From contig NC_088787.1 of NCBI RefSeq assembly GCF_949628265.1, positions 15,924,501-15,988,500 on the forward strand: a stretch of 64,000 nucleotides of DNA. The letters run 5' to 3'. Shown here piece by piece: positions 1 through 14,402 of this stretch; within the stretch, counting starts at the first letter, position 1, and each line of letters begins with the position of its first letter. The position numbers and the translations under genes are program-made. The DNA is from Cloeon dipterum (Eukaryota; Arthropoda; Insecta; Ephemeroptera; Baetidae). The notes beneath the pieces were generated by a model. It saw only the letters and a list, made by a program, of their open reading frames with translations, had not been told where the DNA came from and ran no database searches.

Positions 1-3000
1 CGAGCTTTCCGTCAATCAGCTTTGATTTGCCAAATCCACTTTGCCTTTGCATCATTGGGGGCTTAGAGCGTAATCAGACGACAACGGAGCATGAATTGGC
101 TCCAGCGCGACAGTCGTCTCAATGCGATTCTTTGCAGTAGTAGGTCGTGAGTATGTGGACCGATACTGTTTACAACTCAATCAAATAGGGAGAATTTCTA
201 TGGTTGCCCTGCTAACCCAAAATAAACCAATTCTCGGAAGGCAACATTGACGTGTATTGCAGAAATATACAAGCTAGATTTAATTATTGCATAGCCTTGG
301 CAAAATGATTTGAATGAATTATGTAAATGATCCTTCGTCTGTATTGATTGGACTAGTAGTTTTAAAATGCACAATTCATTCTTTTGGGTATTGATATAAA
401 ACGTTTTTTAAATATTTAACTGCAAGTGTTTACAATTTTGCAGTAGCTACATTCTTAGAAATGCCATGTTTTGAGTCAATAAAACAGAGTATTAGACCTC
501 AGCTCATGCGTATTTACATTAATGCATTTAATGTCGCGTCGTGTTTACGTCCGATGCAAAAGGTTTAGCGGAAAAATTCAATGTCAAGCAGTTACTCGGC
601 AGATAGGCCGCCGCTTTTTATAGAGTAAATGTTTGCCTCTCATCTCTAATATACACAGGAAGACACTTCTCGTAAAGATAAGCAAATATTGTAAATGGTT
701 CGTTTTTAAAGCGCCGAAAAGAAAGGCGAGAGAGATGAATATTAACCTTCGCGAGCTGACAACACCCACGCGGAGAAATTCCATTACGATTCCCCCGCAT
801 GGCTGGACTTGGATCACTTCGCCTGTCTTAATTATTTATTCACGTTGCGTAATGAACGCTTAATCTTAAATTTCGAGTGAGTTCCAGCCGGTTAGTATGC
901 AGAACTCGTGCCACTGCGAAGGAGAGTTAATATTTCACAAGCTCTCAACGTGGTTAATTGTTTTAACAAACCTTGTGCTCTGCAAGTATGTAAATACAAT
1001 TGGTTTTTAATCTGCTCGCGAACAATTACAGAATTGGATAAGCGTGTTAGTAAATATGTTCTTTGGTGATTTAATATAAGTACTCTAGACAAGTGACTTG
1101 CAACACGGCAGCAGCTAAGAATACATATCTCCTATATTGATAGGTGTTTGTAAATGGAAATCGTGAGCGTGTTTTAACCGTGTTTTCATAAATCGAGCTA
1201 GTTGCAACAATTAACTTTATTGCTGCCTTCTCGTTCATTTTAACAATCTCGTCAGGCAAATCAGCCTCAGAAGCCAATTAGCGAGGCATGCAGATTTAAA
1301 TAATCTGCCTCCCCAGATCTGCCATTTGAGAGAGCAGCGCGAGGAAAAGGGAGTTTGCGGCCAATTATCACAGAGCTCATTGTGCGTTGTTCTAGAGAAA
1401 TAATACAACAGATGAACAGAGTGGCTTTGGTGACACCTCAAAGCCTGTTTTGCATGGGTGTTATGCAACAATAACCACAAATAATGCCACTCATTACATA
1501 AGTCACTTTGCTTTGATGCGCTTATAGATATATGCTTAGACTTATATAGGCATGAGCTTATGGCGGATGACTATGGTTGTCGGTGTTTTACAGGGATGTG
1601 GGAAAACTGTTGAAACCTTATTTTCTTACATTTGCATATCAATATTATTGAACAATAGCATACTGGGTAGTTGATTTTTCCAATTCCTAATGTGGAATGG
1701 TAGAAACTATCGATAAAAATCATTCAACTATCAATAAATACCTCCTCCTCTTTCTACGTGCCATTAAGAAATTGATAAAAGAAATATCTGAATTTTCCCT
1801 TATTTAATTTGAACAATCAAAATCATAAATATTTCTTTTGCGTTTTCCTCCTTAAATTTGTATCATAAAAAACACTTATTTAGCCCGGAAATAATTTAAA
1901 TGCCTTGATAATTAGCTTGGTCGCCAGTGAGTCGCTTGCATGGTCAGAGCACGAAGACTGGGATTGTTATTTTCGCGAGAAGCTTCAGGGCGAACTAATT
2001 GTCAGTGTCTGTCGCAGCATCAGTGGCTATTTTTACACACCATGACAGTAATTAGGTGCAGTGTTGTATAAGTTCTCGTAAAAATTTACACGGTTTAAAT
2101 CCTCGAGGAGAGTTTTATGGTGTTTTGACGAGTTTAAATTAAAAGCGGCTGTTTTAGTGCAATTTGAAGAGTGCATTGGCACGTCAGCGCGTAATGGGAC
2201 CTTGTTTTTTTCTAAGCTTTACACAATCAGCGTTTTCAGACGAGATCAAGATCACCAAAGCTCAAAGCTTGAGAAAAGAGTCTTGCAAACCGATGTGAAA
2301 TCTCCTCCACGTGTTGGCGAGAGAGAACGCAATATTCTGCATGCGTGCATTACGAGACGACCTGGTTCTTGTGGTCGTTAACTTTTTGGATTTTTAGAGG
2401 CTTAGAATTAAAACTGTAATGCGTGAAAGGTTTTTACTTAGATTTCCAGGATGTCTTCCCTTCGAAATTTTTCAAAATTGAAGCTGACTTGCGAAAGGCT
2501 CATAATGAGCTAAAGGAATTCTTCAGAAATAGAGTTGCAACTAAATTTATCGCTTATGCAGCTAAGTGCATGCGCCCGCCTCTGTGTGTGTGTGTGGATA
2601 TGTATTTATATAAATGCAGTATTCCGGCCGTGTGTTGACAGAAGGGTCTGAGGAAGCTTGCGAGGAATGTTGATGCTCATATTATTTTTTTCTTTGTTCT
2701 GGTGCATATAGTGTGTTTAAAAAGCCGCGGGCCAAAATTAGATTCCCCTTTGCTCATCTGCATTCGCGTTGCCGGTTTTGTAATCCGCGCGCGCGGCAGC
2801 CACGCAGGCAGTGAGAAAAACACAAAGGGATGTTTTGTTCTTTCACAGATGTTAATATATCAAACAACCACTCGGTCCGTCAGCGTCGGTTGTTTTCGCC
2901 GCAGTAACAAACATTATAATGCACACTGGTTTGGTCTGGTTGGGAACCTTATAGCGGAGCGAAATTTCTAGGCGGGGGTTAGGCTGGCCCCCGCCTGATC

Positions 3001-6000
3001 AAGGCTGTCCACGGCACAATCACATGCCACCGGTGACCATGCTGGCCCCCAGTACGAAATTAGCAACACGCGCAAAACCGCTTTTTGGCAGCCGCCTTTG
3101 TTTCCCTCTGTTTCAGCTTTCATTAAGATTAATTCTGGCCTCATTTAATTCAGATTAAGACGGCCGATGAAAGCTTTTAAGCATGTGGTGCTTTTTTGTC
3201 TAATGCTCTGCCCCTATAGCAGTGATTCGAGAGATGATGAAAGAATATGAGCGGTTGAAATATCTGGCGGGCAATCATGTTTCTTCAAGGTCTAAAAAAT
3301 ATTTCTAATTGAATTACCTTTGGAAACCGTTGACAACAGACCGTTAGATTAAAACTTCAAAAAATTGGAGTGAAATAATATTGTGATTGTTTTAATTAAA
3401 GAATCCAAAACATGATGTTGCAATGGACAGCTTCTAAACGTTTAAGAAAAGAAGAAGAATTTTCAATCATCAACACACAACATACACCTCCATTAACTTA
3501 AAAATTAAAATCATAGAAAAAAACAGCATTAGTTCATTGCTCTTCCTTTTCTCAGTGCGCTAATGAAAAAAAGGACAATTGAAAGAGAACTGCTCGAAAA
3601 TTTAAAATTCTTATTTTCTTTCTAGAAGTGCAGTGTCATTTCCCTCTTGAGCATAAGCATCGTTACAGGGTGTGCCATATACAAAATTGCAATGTATAAA
3701 CACGCTTTAAGTCTTCACTGCGCGTGGGCTCGATGAGAAATCCAGATATTTGGCAATAAATTTCGCGCCTGCCTCATAATTGGCAATTAGTTGAATCACT
3801 TTGATGCTCACTCGTGCATGCCATATGCCTGGCTAAGAGCTTGTGTCGCTCATTAGCCAGCGGCAACACGGATCGACGGCGCCTTGGCCTTCACGAGATC
3901 ACTTTTCTCGGCGGCACACACACCACGCTCTTCCCTGGCGAGCTGCACGATTATCAACCAACTCACACCGGTCCTTGTTCATCGTTCGTTCGTTCTCCGA
4001 CACCCAGCGTGTGCATAGAAAGTCGTGTGCTGATGCCAGGATGCAAAAAAAAACAAGACAAAAGACGGCCCGAGTGTTACCCACAGCAGGGTACACTCCA
4101 GGGTGACGTCACGCGCGCGCTGTAACAACTATAATCGTACCATTTGCAGACGTCTTCGCCGCAATATTCCCATTGATTGACTGCAAACGCACGTGCTTCC
4201 TTGATCGCAGTGCGGCTTATAGTGAGAGATGAGCAACAACAAAACGTGAGCGTCGTGCGAGAAACGATTGGCAACTCTTTTTATTTTGTCAAAGTTTTTA
4301 ATGGCTGTTCCGGGAGCAAAGGGTCTTCATTAAATGCAGTTGCCCAATTCTGCCAATTTAACAAATTTGGTTGATTCGTGGAATGGAACTATAAAGAGGT
4401 GCAGAAAACTCTAATCAGCTAATTTTTGAGAAGTATTTTACGGTTTTAAATACCCACTGAACTATTGAGAAACTCCTTTGGGAATTAACTAGCATCTACG
4501 AAAAAGCAGCATTAAAAATATGATCTCGTGAATTGGCTTAAATTTGCCTATAAAAGAAAATTGGTGCTGCATGCGCAAGTTCGACAGCGGATGACGGAAA
4601 AATCTCACTGTTGGATGGAGAAGGGGTGTACTGTTCTTTGCCCTTTTATGTAATAGGAGAGTGGCAAACGAAGCCTCGCAAATTGCAGTCTGGAATTGCT
4701 GCTGCTTTTCGCCGGTTGCTTACGCGCACTGAGCGTTACACAATATTATATGCCTGACGTATTTTTGCAGGATTGAGTGACGCTGCGCTAATGGGATTTT
4801 AAAACGAATCCTGACCCATGATGTTCAGCAATCACATGGCGAAATCCGATACTGCCAATAAATTATTGTTCATCTCGTGATTTGATATACGCCAACGTCT
4901 TCAATTTCGGAGGAAAAACGAAACTCACAGTTACTAATGAGATTCTGGTCTCGGGTGGCTGGTGGCTTAGGCTTAAATATCGTAAAATTAATGTGCGAAT
5001 GAGGCAGTAAATTAGTCATAAATTTTTTTAAGGTTGTGCGTCAAAGCGTGGAGACGATTTTTGCTGAGGAGAAATCTGACAAAAAAAAACAATGTAAATT
5101 ATGCAGTACATTAAATAGAAATGATCAAGCACTCGCGATTTAATTTGATAATGCTCGCGTCGGATTTCACTTTCCGTCTCAACAACTCTTGTTGGCGTGA
5201 GTGATATTGAAATTTGGCTACATCATCTAATCGCAAGGATATAATGCAAATAAAATACGCGCGGGCAAACAAAAGGCTGTGCAACCGACGCACATGGCAC
5301 GTGAAATGCGTCAATCGTCCGAATCGCGGCGGCAGGAAAGGGTTTTATTATTATAGCCAAGCGCCAGGCGACAATCCAAATGAGCCCTGACTCAGCCTGC
5401 GAGAACTACCATAGCGATGGCTACAAATGAATTATGATCGTTTTATTGTCGCGCTTGCTGTATTCACGCTTGAGTTATGGCTCGATAAATTTATTGGCAC
5501 CTGCAACTCGCAAAAGGGTCAAATCTGCGAGCGCGAAATCACTTTTTTCTGGCCATAACCAGTTTCTGCACTTCCTTTTTGGTCTGATGATGGAGTTTTC
5601 TTATTTTGACAAACGGTGAACCCAGAAAGTTCTTCGCAAGGAATATTACACAGATGCTCACATTAGGAAAGTGACTCATGCCAGGCTGTACGAAACAGAC
5701 GACTCGGCGAGTCGGCGCACGTGTTTTAGCAGCTGATTAAACATTTTTATATTTCCAACTTTTTAGTTGACAAATTAATTTTATGTAGAAGCTTAACGAA
5801 TGCTTAAATTAAAAAAATTTGCCTGTCTAAATTAATCCAATTAAAGGCATTTAAAGTTCTAATTGAAATCAATTATGAGACGATGTAGGCAGCTGCAAAA
5901 TAACTTTTATAATAGAGCTTTAAAAATTTCACGTTCAGGGCCCGTGCAACTTATCTGTTATTACGGTAAATTAAATTTGAAATTTCTCCTATAATACGGC

Positions 6001-9000
6001 TTATAATTCACTCTCCTAACCAGTCTGCTGAAAATGAGTAACTCTTTGTTCTTCTGACACGATAATGATCGTGGCAATCATTCATAACTGAATGTCATAT
6101 TTGCGCTCCATTTAGCAGAAAATTACGCGAGAAGTTCAGCATGTGTTGCCATTACAATTGACTCATGGTAACAGGCGGATCAAAGGAGAGAGAAAACAAA
6201 TAGTGTCTGTCAATCGGCAAACGGTAATTCTCTGCGCGATTTGCGTTCTTTCGCGCACAGTGAGCGAGAGGAAACCCTCTCTCGGTAGCACTATTTGCAT
6301 ACTGGATGATCCAAATGAGTGAGAGATGGAGAACAGAGAGTCGAGTGACGTACCGAGTCAAGGCCACCCTGCTGCCGCTCTCAGCAGCCTTCCAGACAAT
6401 GAGTTATTTCCAGCCACTTCAGATTAATTTAATTTGAATAATTCATCGCGGGCTTTTCCACAGGCAATCTTCATGAGGAAGATCTTCTAAGTTTGCGCTC
6501 CGCCTCATAGAAGCTCGCCTGCTAAATCTTTTCGGAAAGGGCTTGCAGCGTTTCAAAACACAACCCGCACGTGTGGAATTTCTAATCGAAACCAGTTGAA
6601 TAAATAGCCTATTTATTTTGAAGCAATTGGGAAATTTTTAAGGTCACATTTCCATTTGCGATGTGACACCTGGTAGCTGTTTTGCATTAAAATCAAATGG
6701 ATTCTTTTCTCTGGAACAAAAATGGAGACATTGACCCTTTTGAGGCGAAACAAGATCCATTTGCCAGGGCAATTTATTTATCATTTTCGCCGGCCGAGAG
6801 AAAGAATTATGGCAAAACAAGCAGCAATAAAGCTTCGGCCTAAGAATAATGTCATGTCGGTTTCTCAAGTGAAGCGTGCGATAAGCACTCAGGCCGACCA
6901 ACACCTTGGTCCTTTGGGAGGTCACCACGAAAGGTCGCTGTCTCTAATCTTTGGAACTACAGCAGCACAGTCACAGTCGTGATTAATCAACGCCTCGGTG
7001 GTCCGGGCACTCTCCATGCAAATGTCAATCCCCAAATTGGATATCAAAGTGGTTCTTGCTAAATTTTCAGTATTATGTATCGCATAATATAAAAATAATA
7101 GAATTGCGAAAAATTAGGTAAAATTACACAAAATTAAGCAAAAAGAATGTTAATATGCTTTATGCAATACCACAAGCTCTTCCCACGGATTGAGAAACTG
7201 CATGCTGAAAAGCATTTAAAGGAGAGAAAATTTATATTTCATTTTGTTTACGATGTAACATTACACGGCAACCGCAGTTTCAAGTTTCAACAACCGATTG
7301 AAACGTGCATCTTCTTATTGATCTTTCTCAATCAACAGCTTATAAAAGAAAGGACATAGCATCGTTTAATCCAATTTTAACATCTGAGCGAGTAAAAGTG
7401 TGAGTGTGCCCACATCTGCTGAGCAGTCATGCGAACCAAACGGACAGCCAAACGTCCACACCCACCGTTAGCTTTTTCTCTCCAAAAATAAAATAATAAA
7501 TCGTGCCACAAGGGAAAGAGGCTGTTCGTTCTGTGGGAAACTATCACTGTTCGTGATCCTCACGGACAAAACGGTCAATGCAGATAATACACAGCAAGCC
7601 TTGACTGGCGGCAGCCGGCAGGAATCGTCGCAAATCAGTTTTTACAAACAGATAATTTAATCAGTGTATAGAAAGCCGCACTAGTGATTACAGGGAAAAC
7701 GATTTCACGATCTCGAGGGCAAAAAAGATTCTGAGAAATTTAAAAGTTGCCACACTGCTGGCAGACCGATCTGATTTGACACGATTACCTTCTCAAACAG
7801 CCTCTTGAGATAAAATCGGCAGCTCATTAACAAGTTTGAAGAGATGTGTATATGCGTTCGATGTTATTATTGCAGTCCACGCACTTGACATTTACACACA
7901 TACACGCGACTGAGGTGAGTCGAGCCATGTGGTTGTCCAGAATCATATTCAATTGGGCCAAACAGGCCATGAACTAATTTTCAGACGTGCACATGAAACG
8001 TAGCAGGCCAAGAGGTATGTACAGCGCCAGTAAAGATTATGCCGAAATAGATTCGCACAAAATTCAAGGAAATCCCAGCAGGGCTGCAGGAAACAGACGA
8101 CACTGAGTCACCAACGGATCTGGAACATCCTCTCTCGTATTTCATCTTGACACTTTCCCCGCACGTGTGGCGCCCATTGAGTGGAAGCATTAGCACGTAT
8201 GATTAGATTTGCTCAAATCGACATTTCAATTTTTAATTCTTTCTCAAGCTTAAATTTTGAAAGGTGCGTTGAGAAATTTTAAAAGTGACTTCTGAGATTT
8301 TGGAAGATAGTTTGACACATTTTTTAACATTAAATAATTCCGCACATAAAAATAAGTTATCTAAAAAAGTATCACAGTCCCAGTGAGGTAGCCGTTTTTA
8401 CTGTCACTGTCTCTTTAGGTGGACCTTTGAGAGGAATCGTGAATACATTGCAAATTACCTCTCAGCTCATTCTCGTTTTCTCCTCAGCGCCTGTGCAATA
8501 ATAACTTGATGCGGGTGAGAAAACGCACTCAACAGTCTATTTTGAGAGTGGCCTTAAATGTCTCTCGCGTCTCCTATATATAATACTGAGTATGAGTGCA
8601 TTATGCGATGAAATTCTCCCAGCAGACTTCGCATCGGCCTAATTCTACCGAAGCCAAAGCAATGTTATATGAACGTCTCCTCTGTGCACAGTATATAAAA
8701 ATGCAGTTTCACACGCTTGGTGCACAGCAACGGATCATTATTTTGGTAAAAAAATGCACGTGGATTGCTCGGCGTGCATGCGTGTAATCTTGAACTAGAC
8801 CCACATCGAGCCGGCGCAGTCGATTTCTCCGGCATCATAAAAATATTCTAATGCCAGTCCCGAGGCATTCTCCGAGGACAATAGAAATGCAATTATTTTG
8901 TAGCAGAGAGTGAATTTTATAAATAATTCAGCTGAGCTAGCGGCCGTGCTTGAGCGGCCTGCGATGCGCTCATCGCAGGTGTTTTCCTTCCTGCTGTGCA

Positions 9001-12000
9001 ATCAGTGAAAGTGTTCTACGAACGGCTGCCTTTATTTCCATCGGCGCGATCTGATACGAAAAGCGAATTTCAATCCGTCTCGCGAACTCGACGAAACTGA
9101 AATCGAACGGCCAGAATGAAAGAGGGAAACCAACACGCAGGCTAGGTGTTATTTTTCTGCACACGTTTCAACGCGAGGGCATAATTTTAGCTGCCGTTCT
9201 GTTTGTTTGTCTCGCCGCAGGTGAGTGTAATTACAGCTTTCTACGCGTTCTAATGCTTTGTAAGTGGTAATCTCAACTGTGGCCAATTAAAATGTCAACC
9301 AGTGCGGTTTTTAATGTTATTTGTTTGCTGAGAAAAGGGATTGGAACCAAGTTCAGGATGATTACCTAATTGGATCGGTCGCATTACAGAAAAAGTCGAT
9401 GACAATGCAAGAGGAAAAACTGTTTTGAGCACCTCATTTTTAAATGATAATCAAAATTTGATTTTTAAATTTTTATCAAAGAGTAAAAAGGATTAAAGGA
9501 CTACGTACCGCACTAATTTTCTCATGAGCTAAAATTGTAGTAAAAACCCAGTTACGAACACCAATACTTCTTGTTCCTATTCTCCAGGCAAAAATGTAGG
9601 ATGTCTATTGCTGTAAATTTAAACAATCTAGTAGCAACAAAAGCAGACCGGTTTTGGAGGAGTTATTTGTTGGTTGTAAGGAGCGGTATAAAAATTTACT
9701 AGAGATGAATGTTCTGTGTAACCAGAAAGTGTGCAACAAGTTATTTACACGAGATATTGCTTAAACTCTACTCAGTTTTCGTAGGAAATATTAATATTTT
9801 ATTCAAATGGGGCCGGCCGATGTGAGTCACTGGAAAGAACAGTCAACTCGCCCCCGTTTCGTTTTTTGGCATAGCAACAGATCTTCAAAGCAAGTCCATT
9901 TCCACACAGCGGCAGTTAATTAATCGGAATGATCCTTTTCGCTGTAATCAGCGTCAATAAAGCAGGGGCCACTCGAGAGATGAGAGGCAATAAATCTGGG
10001 GCGGGAGCGATTTTCACGTCCCTCTCGATTCCTTCGCATCCGAGCACTTTCTTTCCACTCTTGAACACTCTCTTTTCATATTTTCCTGAAAGGACTTCAT
10101 TAAGCCGCGTCTGGCAAAAATTTTTGCATTGTGCGAATATGCCATGTTTTGTGTGCGCGACGAATGAAAAACAGCGTCGCCTAATTTCCATCCTGTGCTA
10201 ATCTTACCCTTGCAAATTTTAATTAGAGCTCACGCGACACATCAGATTCATTAACACGCCGCCATCATTTTCCTCTAGCCTGAGCACGTAGGTTCGTTTA
10301 TTTGTTTTCTCAGTTCGCAATCGAAAAACAATATCGCGTGCTTCAGGAGCAACGTCCATGAAGTGTAATTTGACAAATGCGGCGTGCCATTGAAAAAGGT
10401 CAAAGTGAACTTACAAATAAAAGGATAGAAGATGTTGAAATCCAACGACCAGATTTTTACCTAAAAAGAAAAAGTAAAATAAAATGGAAAAGTGATGTCA
10501 ACCCATTTAGGGGAGTGCTCATTTGACTGGCGTTAATGAGGCAGGTTGATATTGAGTAAACACGGTCAAACCAAGCGGAAAATCTCTCATCATCAGATTT
10601 TTCCGACCAACCCAGGCAGAGAAATATGAACGAAAATTCGACTGTATTTGTTCGAGTGGGTTTTTTGAATTTAATAAAATTCAATTATAATAGGCAAACC
10701 TGTTCCAAACCAAAAAAGTAATTATAGTGCATCATAAATATAATTAATTATGATGGTTCAATAGTTCAACAAGTTTATTCAAGTATTTAATATGGAAATA
10801 GCTAATTAATTAAGAGCCGTAGATAAATTTCCTTCATCAAAGTTCGGGAACAAACCTTGCAAATGATGCTCTATACCAGCAAGTCCTCAGAATTGGAATT
10901 TATCCATAACATTGCTGATGGAGGAGAGTGCCACAGGCTCTCATGCTCAGTTTGCATACAGACACCTACCATTCGGGCCCCCGCATGCATATAATAATTC
11001 ATTAAATTCCCAGTGAGGCGTTTTAATTCGAGCCGCAATGATTAATGACTCCCTGATGGGCGCTCAGCATTCGCGTGCAAGTTTGGAGTAGGAACTGATT
11101 CGCTCGCTGCCGTGTTGATTTTCCTACTGGTGCTTCATTATTCGGCACTAATTGCTTTCTATTAACTAAATCAAAACTCCCAGTCTTCTTTTTTCGCTTT
11201 CTGGATACTCACTGGCTCGGAAAACAAACCGGGACAGCATTGTTCCTTTAATGACTTAATGATTAGTGCGCAGAAAAAAAGCTATAACCTTAACTCGATT
11301 TACTTGTAAGGCATTGCGCGAGTAGGAAATTTCCTTGGAATGAAAAGGCACGGATATAGTAGCGCGAATTGATTCGAATGGGCGTTGCAATAAATTTTGA
11401 GCTTGCCGACTGCCATTGCCATTTTTGCGAGGCATAAATCTTGACCACACTTGATGACGGTTTAATGGGCTTGTAATAACAACGAGCCCATCGCAATTTG
11501 CATGTGGCCTCTACTTTTTAATTAGATATCCGTCAACACCCATCCCTGTGCTGTGCGCGCGGCACACAAAGTTTTAACTCAAATGCTCGACTCATGCTTG
11601 ATCACTCACTAGACGCAAACAGCACATCACCGCGTGACATGCATGTAATTATTTGTTTGATCAATCATAATTCAAGAAGTTAATTCTTGCGTCACATGCA
11701 CGCTTTTTAAGCTCAATTAACTTTCCATGTTGGATAATCGCCACGCCAAACTGGCGAATCACACCATTTCTGATCGCAGTTGAAAAGGAAAATCAGCACT
11801 TCAAGCGCTGTCAGATTATGCAAGTGCGATTGAATAACTATCTGTCGAAGGATTTTGACGCCCACGCGGACGAAAATTGAAATGAACACGCGCAATAAAG
11901 CAGAAGCTCTTTTCAAAAGTAGGTTAACATAATTGGACCGCGGCTGTTCCTAAAAATAAATTTTTGGAATTATGATGGATTTGCAGGCGGAGAGTTTATA

Positions 12001-13700
12001 ATTAGAAGCGCGGCATGATCACGCATCGCGCTGGCCGTAAACACGTATTGACGTCTCCTCCGAGGGCGAAAAGTTCACGATTCCAGTGCAAACATCCAAA
12101 TGATGAAATTCCAGCGGCACTTTTCACCACTTACTTTGTTGGTAATCCAATTGCACAGCTGATGATCGAGTGAGTCCACAGATTAAACAGGCGCGGTGGC
12201 AGGGGGTCATGCGATACGCTGCTGCCTCCATTTGATTATTATAATATATAGGCAGGCAGTCATCTGATCGCCCTTCAATTGGCACACATAGCATTCGCAC
12301 GCTATTTTTAGCCGGGCAGCAGACACAGCCGCTCAACCATAGAGTACTCGTCTCTATTATATATTTATGCACTCACTCATTCAGCTCTCAATGCATTTGT
12401 GCGCATGCGAAATTAGGTATATTTCGATCCGACTGAATCCCATTGACTAAATTACCATAAAAATATCTGGCAGACTTCAAAACAGTGCCTGACTTTGGGC
12501 GCGTGGCTGATTTATGGAGTGTTAAAGCAACACCTCGACCCAATAAACACCCCCGCATAAGTCCTGTTCAAAGCTGCTTGTAATTTTAAAACAGTACACA
12601 GCGTTTCAATTTTCTAATAAAACGCCCGACAGGCTATTGTGAAACCACCCTACATATATGATTAATTAACTGTTAGCGCTGGATTAGTGATAATTAAATT
12701 TCATATTATAAGAGCTCGAGTGCATTATTATTACTTTCCTTTGGGTACCGGGACAGCTTATAGTGTTGACGACTGGGTGCTGCATGCAGGCGTGGTATTG
12801 TCGCAATAAGCGATTAGTATTAACAGAGCCGCCTCAACGCCACTTTTGTTCTGGATTATTAATTTATGCCCCGACGATCGAGGCAGAAAAGCCGTGCACC
12901 AAATCCAACCAGAGATGATAAAATTAGCGTTCAAGGGCTGTTGCTAGTAAGTGCCGATGGCACCGTCCGTCGCTACAGCGCGAGTGGGCTCTTTTGCTGC
13001 CAGATTCCTATCTATTCACACTCGATTTGCATAATTTGCATTCAAATTGTTTTTGCAGCTGGCCGATTTCCGCTCGATCGGCTCACAAAGTGGCGCTTTC
13101 GGAGTAACGCGGCGAAATTAACGCGTATCCGTACAGCTGGAATGCAAATCGCTTGCCTTTTAACTGGCCTTGGTAAACACGGATTTGTCAGCGCATGATT
13201 AATGCTGCCCGCTCAGATGAGTGCCTGCGAATTCTATCAGGCATAAATTCTGCCGAAAAGGGGAAGCCGAGCTTGTAAAGAAAGACACTTGTCCCCATTT
13301 AAGGTGATTTACATTTATGGAAGCTTTTAGTTTCTGAATGCAATATTAGCAAAACAAATTATTAGCTGCGGCACATCGCACTGATATCACGGTTGTGCTT
13401 TTTCTAAACAGGGTTTTTTCTCTCTACAGCACATGAGGTGATATATCCATTTCAAAACAAGGAAATAAGCTCGCTGAAGCTGGAGTATGATTGTGCTGTG
13501 CACCCACTTTTATAGCAGCTTCCCAGATAAGCTCGTGAGAAAAAATCGGGATTTTACTCAGGTACTTGCCGTTATTGATTTATCACGGTCTCTATGGAGT
13601 ACACAAAATGAAATTTAAATTTACCGTTCGAAGGAGTATATTATTCCGAGAACTTGTAAAAACAACACAAATATTTCACCACTATCTTAGGTGGTAGCAG
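1..13700. other. Gene-free stretch, probably intronic or regulatory
   Basis: I find no exon here that I can support. The open frames are short, start with non-ATG codons in many cases, have no domain-like composition and are not bounded by convincing splice sites and poly(A) signals. The DNA is AT-rich with scattered GC-richer patches (for example around 4.0-4.2 kb). Given the likely first exon of a minus-strand gene just above it (14.14 kb) and the isolated plus-strand terminal exon at 19.6 kb, this stretch may be a long intron or the regulatory flank of a developmental gene. Confidence 0.5.
4104..4111. promoter_or_regulatory. Palindromic CRE-like site
   Basis: A perfect TGACGTCA palindrome, the consensus of CREB/ATF factors, followed directly by an alternating CG tract (CGCGCGCGC). 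It lies in a GC-richer patch. The same octamer also occurs at 41759 (upstream of a secreted-peptide gene), at 44620 and inside peptide exons near 54.88 and 55.61 kb, so chance occurrence cannot be excluded. Confidence 0.25.
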
Positions 13701-13768
13701 AAAACTGACTAGAGCAAAATAAAATTAGAAAAAGCATTCACGTGTAAAAACATTATCGTAGCCGGACA

Positions 13769-14040
13769 ATGTGAGCAATAATTATCATCAAAATGATTCA
13801 TGCTCACATCGGCGCGAACAATGACTCTTCTCGCTCTTGGCAAGCTAGACGTGCTAACGGACCATCATGATCTTCTGCAGAAGGACAGTCAAAAATAAAT
13901 TGGCAAATAAATATAACGTGCTCCGTTAGCACCTCGACTACTTATCGATGTGCAAATTACTAGAAAAGCAAATAAATTAAATTGCTCGCCAAAAAAATCG
14001 CTTGGTGCGAAGGAGGTAGCACGAAGCAATTATTTATTTG
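13769..14040. repeat. Three consecutive inverted repeats (hairpins)
   Basis: Three independent inverted repeats lie within 272 bp. The first has arms ATGTGAGCA (13769-13777) and TGCTCACAT (13801-13809), with an inner ATCAT/ATGAT pair giving a compact 41-nt hairpin. The second has perfect 11-bp arms GTGCTAACGGA (13851-13861) and TCCGTTAGCAC (13922-13932). The third pairs 13969-13988 with 14022-14040 (CAAATAAATTAAATTGCTCG against CGAAGCAATTATTTATTTG) with small mismatches. They sit just inside what would be intron 1 of a minus-strand transcript starting near 14.39 kb. I do not recognise a known insect microRNA seed. Confidence 0.45.
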
Positions 14041-14140
14041 ACTGCATATTTATTTATAACTAAAATCGTGGCAAAGAAAAATAAATTAAGGGCGTTGGTC
14101 GGAGTCTGATCGAGCACGAAGTACCAAGGAGTGTACTCAC

Positions 14141-14390
14141 CAGGGAATCCAGATTGGCTGAAGGTATGTAAGTCCGTGCAATTGCTCAAAACACACTCAT
14201 TGTGCGGCTAAGTGGCTGGTCGGAGAGCACTGTCTTGGTGGGAAGGCTGTTGGCTGGCCACTGATCGCAATGAAAGTGCACCGGACTAACTAACAGCTTG
14301 GCAAGATACCCACGCCAGCCCGCCAGCTCTCTCGGTCTCCCCTCCTGAAGCGGCCGCCTTGTGTTATTATGCTTTTCTTTCGCAGCGCTT
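14141..14390 (-). promoter_or_regulatory. Likely promoter and noncoding first exon on minus strand
   Basis: Read on the minus strand, a TATA-like stretch (about 14391-14402, TATATACATAAA) is followed by a GC-rich segment containing an arthropod initiator-like ATCAGTG (near 14260-14266). It ends at 14141 in a near-perfect splice donor, CTG|gtgagtac. No ATG in the segment opens a long frame; one opens only a very short ORF. This is the arrangement of a 5' UTR exon of a gene whose coding exons lie further down the minus strand, probably outside this window. The prediction rests on signals only. Confidence 0.35.
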
Positions 14391-14402
14391 TATGTATATA
14401 GG

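Noticed and set aside
12866-13198. 110-residue plus-strand frame
   Set aside because: ATG-started but with no recognisable domain, and no supporting splice or poly(A) signals.
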